Positions 6,400 through 10,559 of a stretch of 10,559 nt of DNA are shown here, piece by piece. The notes below the pieces were generated by a model, which did no database searches, had not been told where the DNA came from, and saw only the letters and a program-made list of their open reading frames with translations. Every line of letters begins with the position of its first letter. Within the stretch, counting starts at the first letter, position 1. The position numbers and the translations under genes were made by a program. This stretch comes from an uncultured Caryophanales bacterium (GTDB taxonomy: Bacteria > Bacillota_I > Bacilli_A > RF39 > UBA660): positions 1-10,559 of the forward strand of contig CAMIXP010000039.1 in NCBI GenBank assembly GCA_946402785.1, given 5' to 3'.

Positions 6400-9300
6400 A
6401 TTGAATTGTTAATTCTAATCGATCTAGACGATCTCTATTATAAGTGATGGTATACTTTTTACCATTGATAGTTGCGGTTTCATTTAACTCTTCAAACATA
6501 TCTGTTAGTTCTCCATAGTCTTCTGCATTGGTTGTTTTGGTATAAACTAAGACACTATATTTACCTTTTGGTAGATTTGAAATATCAATTTCTTTTTCAT
6601 ACCAAGCATATGTTTTATCAAGTTTATCGGTTGTTTTAATCTCAAATGGTCCTTTGGTACATCCTACATCGAATGTCTCTTGATGGAAGGTATCCATGTT
6701 CTCTAAGATTACTTTTCTAGTAATCGTTAGAGGAGATGCGTATAAACCATTATAGTTATATGAGAATGCTTTCATATATAGTTTATTATTTTTGAACGAG
6801 ATTGTATCATATTCATTCGTCATACTTCTATAAGTTGGTGAATTAGAAGTTGTATAAAGTTCATCTCTTATTTCTAGTTCTACTGGTTGAATGACTAGTT
6901 CTTGAATTGTTTTAAAGTTATAACCATGAGTATCGGTTTCTACTCTTTTTACAATGTCCATTCCAAAGAAATTATCAACTACTTTTTCAGTTGTTGCTTT
7001 ATTAGAAGTTGCCTTCATATATAATTCATAATCTCCATTTGGAATATTGTTTAAGCTAATCGTATCTTTAAACCAAGATTCTGTGTAAGAATATCCATCT
7101 ACGGTTCCTAAATCATATGGTGTATTGTTTGTCCATGCTTTTACTTCTATTGAATATTCTTTGTCTTTATTCTTATCTTTTAAGATTAAATAGTATTTTT
7201 TATTTGTATTATTGATCTTTTTGATGGTTAGATAACCACTAATATTGAACTTTTGATTTGTTGCATCATAGCTTAATTCTTCTAAGCTGAAGTCTCCCTC
7301 TTCTTCGGTTTCTTCTTCTGGAGTTTGAGGTTGTTCTTTTACGGTTACTTTAATTTCTTTGGTTGCTTTCTTACCAAGAGAATCTACAACTTCGTAGATT
7401 ACTTTATAAGTTCCTGGTGTTGTGTTCTTAACCGTTGTTTCTACAATTTGAATATTCTTTGTAATATCTCCATCTTCTTCATCGGTTGCGGTTACTCCAT
7501 CTAATTCATTGAATGCTTGATTTACTGTAATTGTTTTATCTTGTGCATGAATCGTAGGTGCTTTGTTTTCTTTTACAACTACATGGATTGTTAATGTTGT
7601 TTCTTGGTTATCACTATCTACTACTTTATAAGTAACATCATAGGTACCTGGTTTTGTTGGATCTACTGTGTTTGTTGTCACTTCTAGTTTTGTTGTTAGA
7701 TCTCCATCTTCATTATCCCAAGCTGTTACATCTTTCTTAGGATCAAACGTTTGTCCTTCGTAAATATTTTTATCCACAGCTGAAATAACTGGTGCATGTT
7801 TTTCCACAACTGGTGTGGATAAATCAATTCGAATATAGTTACTGTATTGAGCAAGTGTATATCCATAGACATTATCATTTGTTGATAAGCTTACTGGTAC
7901 TTTATACCATACTTCTCCATTTACAGTAACAGATTCTAATACTGGTACATATGTGTAAGTATATAAACCACCAATTACAGAATAATAAGCATCTTCTGTA
8001 TTGTAGTTTACCCAAGTATATTGATTATCACTGGTATCTACTGTTACTCGTCCATATGCTGTATCAGTAAGACGAATGGAATCAGCTGATACCCAATGTT
8101 TTTGATCATAGAAATAATCACTTGTTACTAAATAAGATATTGGTTGATTATTTAGGGTTGCTACTGCATGTACAATGACATAACGATCTTTTAATAATGT
8201 TTGTCCTTTTGGTGATGTTAAAGAAGAATCAAAATAGTAAGCTGTATCTTTGGTAGAAATACCTACTCTTGGATTAAAGTTACCATTTTCTACATATAGG
8301 TTGTATTCATAATGAGAGTTTTGATATTCTGTTACATCATTTGGACTGATATAACCATTTTTACCTTTATTGATTTTATAAATATTTTCTGCTTTTACAT
8401 ATACATAACTATTCCAGTTATATGGACCTGATGTGATTTCATTGAAGTTACCATCGATATTTAGGTCACTTACCACTTTATACCATAGTTCATTTCCTAC
8501 TTTTTCTTCTCCTACAATAACGACTGCATCTTCTGCTTCTGGATATTGATAGATAACTCTTGAAGAAGTAGATGGTGCACTATAGGTATAAGTTGGTCTT
8601 AATAATACACCTAATTGATAATAGTTATAGTCTTGTAGACCTAGTGCTCTATCTAGACTGAAATAGTTAGATGCCATTTTTTCTGACCAATAAGTATCAG
8701 ATGCATACTTAACGTTCATTCCAATCCATTTGTCTCCAAATTGTGGACCGAAGTATCTCCAGTCTCTTGGATGTGCAAATCCATAGGTAATCCATTTGGA
8801 AGCATATCCTAAAATACTACTTCCATAGGTTGCATACCAGTTTGCTCCATTAATCGGATTGGAGTCTACTGCATTTAATCCGAATCCATTGTTTTTATTA
8901 ACAGCTAAATAACTTCTACCATTGGCTGTTTCATTTCTACTTAAACTTAGAGATAGAATGGCATTTACTCCATATTTTTCTTGTGCATAGTAGAAGAATG
9001 TTCCTGATCCATAAAGACGTGATGCTCCATCACTTGCGATATGTCCATAAACATCTTTGTTATAACCCATATTGTTTCTTACATATTCATCGATATTGAT
9101 GCTGGAATATGCAGTTCTTGTATGGTTAGACAAATACATGTAGTAGTTGTAATAAACATTTCCCCAGTTTACTGCATTTACAAATGTATTGTTTTTGTAG
9201 TCTTTCATTAATTGTTCGATGGAATCATAGAAATAGTGTCCATCATAACTGTAGTATACTCCTGGTGCTAACATCTCTGGTTTAGGACCAATTGTGTTTC

Positions 9301-9898
9301 CTCCAGATGAGCGGTATTCATTTTGAATCTTTGTTACATAGTTATGTCTAATAATATCATCTGTTACTGTATAATGGCTATAAGATTTAATCCAAGTAAT
9401 TGGTACAATTTCGTATGCTTCTGATGGAATCCATCCTGTGAAGTTTCCAATACGTACTCTTGCAACCCATTTACCTTTGGCATTAGACCATGCTGAATCT
9501 AAGAAACCACCATCTACTCCACCATATAGAGATCCTGTATCCATATAGGTGTATTGACGTGATGTTAATTCACTGTTCTCATAGAAGTATGTTAATTGTG
9601 TTGGATTTACACTTAAGTCTAATAGAGCCATGTTAGCATCAATAATCTTGTTAGCACCTTCCGTGTAATTTAAGATTGCTAAGTCTGCTGCTCCATTATT
9701 CTTCATAAATGTTTTTGCTTCTTCATAGGTACTAAAGCAAGCAACTGGATCAATATATCCATCTGCATGGAATCCAGCAACTTCATATACACCACATAAT
9801 GATTTATATTTGTAATCATTTACATCGAAGGCATATACATTTTTACATGTAAAAAGAATTGTCAAAAGAATGATTGATAAGAAAATTTTCTTTTTCAT
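6398..9898 (-). CDS. Secreted GH73-type endo-beta-N-acetylglucosaminidase with SH3-like, Ig-like and duplicated C-terminal modules
   Basis: This 1166-residue protein is exported by a Sec signal (MKKK, core 5-17, likely cut after V21-Y-A23). Residues 24-165 form an N-terminal accessory region with Cys35 and Cys54 and an SH3-like GWIPSEAYEI end (155-164). The glucosaminidase domain lies at about 285-425: YYAQEKYGVNA (303-313), RNETANG (321-327) with likely catalytic Glu323, KNNGFG (335-340), AVDSNP (343-348), and GMNVKYASD (393-401) near the end. It should cut the beta-1,4 bond after GlcNAc in peptidoglycan. Three SH3-like beta modules follow at about 430-507, 540-612 and 615-692, for wall binding. 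Two Ig-like DUF5011/Cry22-type repeats (702-775, 779-853) share a DxEDGD motif. After an acidic linker (859-868), residues 870-1166 hold two related beta-rich modules. There is no LPxTG anchor. TAGGAGGT lies 7 bases before the ATG at 9896-9898, with an extended -10 upstream. Confidence 0.9.
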   Translation of the reverse strand: MKKKIFLSIILLTILFTCKNVYAFDVNDYKYKSLCGVYEVAGFHADGYIDPVACFSTYEEAKTFMKNNGAADLAILNYTEGANKIIDANMALLDLSVNPTQLTYFYENSELTSRQYTYMDTGSLYGGVDGGFLDSAWSNAKGKWVARVRIGNFTGWIPSEAYEIVPITWIKSYSHYTVTDDIIRHNYVTKIQNEYRSSGGNTIGPKPEMLAPGVYYSYDGHYFYDSIEQLMKDYKNNTFVNAVNWGNVYYNYYMYLSNHTRTAYSSINIDEYVRNNMGYNKDVYGHIASDGASRLYGSGTFFYYAQEKYGVNAILSLSLSRNETANGRSYLAVNKNNGFGLNAVDSNPINGANWYATYGSSILGYASKWITYGFAHPRDWRYFGPQFGDKWIGMNVKYASDTYWSEKMASNYFSLDRALGLQDYNYYQLGVLLRPTYTYSAPSTSSRVIYQYPEAEDAVVIVGEEKVGNELWYKVVSDLNIDGNFNEITSGPYNWNSYVYVKAENIYKINKGKNGYISPNDVTEYQNSHYEYNLYVENGNFNPRVGISTKDTAYYFDSSLTSPKGQTLLKDRYVIVHAVATLNNQPISYLVTSDYFYDQKHWVSADSIRLTDTAYGRVTVDTSDNQYTWVNYNTEDAYYSVIGGLYTYTYVPVLESVTVNGEVWYKVPVSLSTNDNVYGYTLAQYSNYIRIDLSTPVVEKHAPVISAVDKNIYEGQTFDPKKDVTAWDNEDGDLTTKLEVTTNTVDPTKPGTYDVTYKVVDSDNQETTLTIHVVVKENKAPTIHAQDKTITVNQAFNELDGVTATDEEDGDITKNIQIVETTVKNTTPGTYKVIYEVVDSLGKKATKEIKVTVKEQPQTPEEETEEEGDFSLEELSYDATNQKFNISGYLTIKKINNTNKKYYLILKDKNKDKEYSIEVKAWTNNTPYDLGTVDGYSYTESWFKDTISLNNIPNGDYELYMKATSNKATTEKVVDNFFGMDIVKRVETDTHGYNFKTIQELVIQPVELEIRDELYTTSNSPTYRSMTNEYDTISFKNNKLYMKAFSYNYNGLYASPLTITRKVILENMDTFHQETFDVGCTKGPFEIKTTDKLDKTYAWYEKEIDISNLPKGKYSVLVYTKTTNAEDYGELTDMFEELNETATINGKKYTITYNRDRLDRLELTIQ

Positions 9899-9926
9899 CG
9901 CATATACCTCCTATTCTTATACATTT

Positions 9927-9935
9927 ATTATATCA
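9927..9935 (-). promoter_or_regulatory. Extended -10 promoter of the glucosaminidase gene
   Basis: Minus-strand TGATATAAT is a perfect extended -10 box. It is followed by a leader of about 22 bases carrying the TAGGAGGT ribosome site (9906-9913). A TTTACA hexamer (9946-9951) lies upstream at only 13 bases, too close for a normal -35, consistent with reliance on the TGn element. Confidence 0.6.
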
Positions 9936-10033
9936 AGTCTTAGTTTGTAAAGAAAGGAAAACGATTGAAAAAACTTGGTTTTACAGTATTTTACAAAGAT
10001 AAAATGTCTAATTTTTTGATTCGATTGGTTTAC

Positions 10034-10062
10034 TTGAAAAATAAGGTTTTTTTCGGTATAAT
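10034..10062 (+). promoter_or_regulatory. Consensus sigma-A-type promoter of the LCP gene
   Basis: TTGAAA (10034-10039) and TATAAT (10057-10062) are separated by exactly 17 bases, the strongest promoter match in the window. A second TATAAT lies at 10065-10070. The ribosome site GGAGG (10087-10091) and the ATG at 10098 follow, giving a leader of about 28 bases. It reads away from the divergent glucosaminidase gene. Confidence 0.8.
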
Positions 10063-10097
10063 TTTATAATAAGTGTATTTTTGTATGGAGGATGATT

Positions 10098-10559
10098 ATG
10101 GCAAAAAAAGAAGGAAGAATTATTCATAAGTTTTTAGTCTTATTTTATATAATTGCTTTGGTAACGAGTGGAATGCTTATTTATTCCCTATTCTTGTTCC
10201 AAGGAGTAGAATCCTTGATTCGTTATATTATTATGGGACTACTTGCATGTTATGATTTGTTTTTATTATGGAGAGTACTTCGTATTGTTCGAAGAAAGAC
10301 AAGAAAGAAACCACATAAAATATTATTCTTAATATGGTTACTTCTATATGCAGGTATTTGTTTTGGTGGATATTATGTTCTTAATTATTTCTATTCGAAA
10401 GTAAGTAATGTTAATAAAACAGATGTTACTTATACATCTTACTTAATTGTATTACAAAGTAATCCCGCTACAGATATTAAGACTGCTACGGATTTAACAA
10501 TTGGATTATTAAATGATGAAAAGAATCCAGATGGATATATCATTCCAATGGAAATCCGT
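10098..10559 (+). CDS. LCP (LytR-CpsA-Psr) family wall-polymer attachment protein, N-terminal part
   Basis: The visible 154 residues show a basic start, three hydrophobic helices (about 11-34, 39-60 and 74-97) with a basic loop between the second and third (RRKTRKKPHK, 65-74), then an extracellular region. That region contains TSYLIVLQSNP (113-123), ATDLTIGLLND (130-140) and DGYIIP (145-150). Three helices plus an accessory domain ahead of the catalytic domain is the layout of CpsA/Cps2A-type LCP proteins, and the TSYLIVL and IGLLND patterns fit that accessory region in gut Firmicutes. LCP enzymes transfer teichoic acid or capsule polymers from a lipid carrier to peptidoglycan. The catalytic domain lies beyond the window, so the call rests on the N-terminus and context. 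The ATG at 10098 is chosen over an in-frame ATG at 10092, which is only one base from the GGAGG site. The gene runs off the right edge. Confidence 0.72.
   Translation, partial: MAKKEGRIIHKFLVLFYIIALVTSGMLIYSLFLFQGVESLIRYIIMGLLACYDLFLLWRVLRIVRRKTRKKPHKILFLIWLLLYAGICFGGYYVLNYFYSKVSNVNKTDVTYTSYLIVLQSNPATDIKTATDLTIGLLNDEKNPDGYIIPMEIR

Noticed and set aside
9895..9903. Tiny ATG-CGA-TGA frame overlapping the glucosaminidase start codon
   Set aside because: Its ATG is only two bases from the Shine-Dalgarno sequence, too close for efficient initiation, whereas the true ATG is at seven bases. Probably chance.
9962..10027. CGATTG repeated exactly 60 bases apart in the divergent gap
   Set aside because: Six-base matches are too short to claim a regulator site without more copies.

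Overview
The window is strongly A+T-rich, uses the standard code (Trp is TGG, and no in-frame TGA occurs in the long genes) and has strong Shine-Dalgarno sites of the AGGAGG type. Its genes encode Gram-positive surface proteins: a lipoprotein, a PASTA protein, an LCP-family protein and a multidomain glucosaminidase. This points to a low-GC Bacillota, probably a host-associated member of the Bacilli or Erysipelotrichia lineages. The lineage is inference; no RNA gene or marker gene is present to fix it.

Layout, left to right. (1) Positions 1-3248, minus strand: a family 2 glycosyltransferase cut by the left edge, preceded by a 767-residue fusion of an O-antigen-ligase/polymerase-like membrane protein with a GT4 glycosyltransferase. 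They look like part of a surface polysaccharide cluster that continues leftward. (2) Positions 3417-5513, plus strand: a 698-residue membrane protein with an acidic N-terminal tail, three membrane helices, six PASTA-like repeats, a Pro/Ser linker and a four-cysteine C-terminal domain. It has no kinase domain. (3) Positions 5543-6343, minus strand: a 266-residue lipoprotein of unknown function, convergent with the PASTA gene across a shared bidirectional terminator. (4) Positions 6398-9898, minus strand: a 1166-residue secreted GH73-type N-acetylglucosaminidase with SH3-like modules, two DUF5011-like Ig domains and a duplicated C-terminal beta-rich module. (5) From 10098 to the right edge, plus strand: the N-terminus of an LCP (LytR-CpsA-Psr) family protein with three membrane helices.

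As a group these genes fit the assembly, attachment and remodelling of the cell envelope. The glycosyltransferases and the polymerase/ligase-like protein would make a surface glycan, the LCP protein would attach a polymer to peptidoglycan, the glucosaminidase would cut glycan strands, and the PASTA protein could sense or bind the wall. The genes are mostly transcribed singly, each with its own promoter-like sequence. Three of the minus-strand genes carry an extended -10 box (TGnTATAAT or TGnTATACT) close to the start codon. There is no gene-free stretch longer than 300 bases; the longest gaps are 3249-3416 and 9899-10097, both divergent promoter regions. No tRNA, rRNA, CRISPR array, insertion sequence or phage gene was seen.
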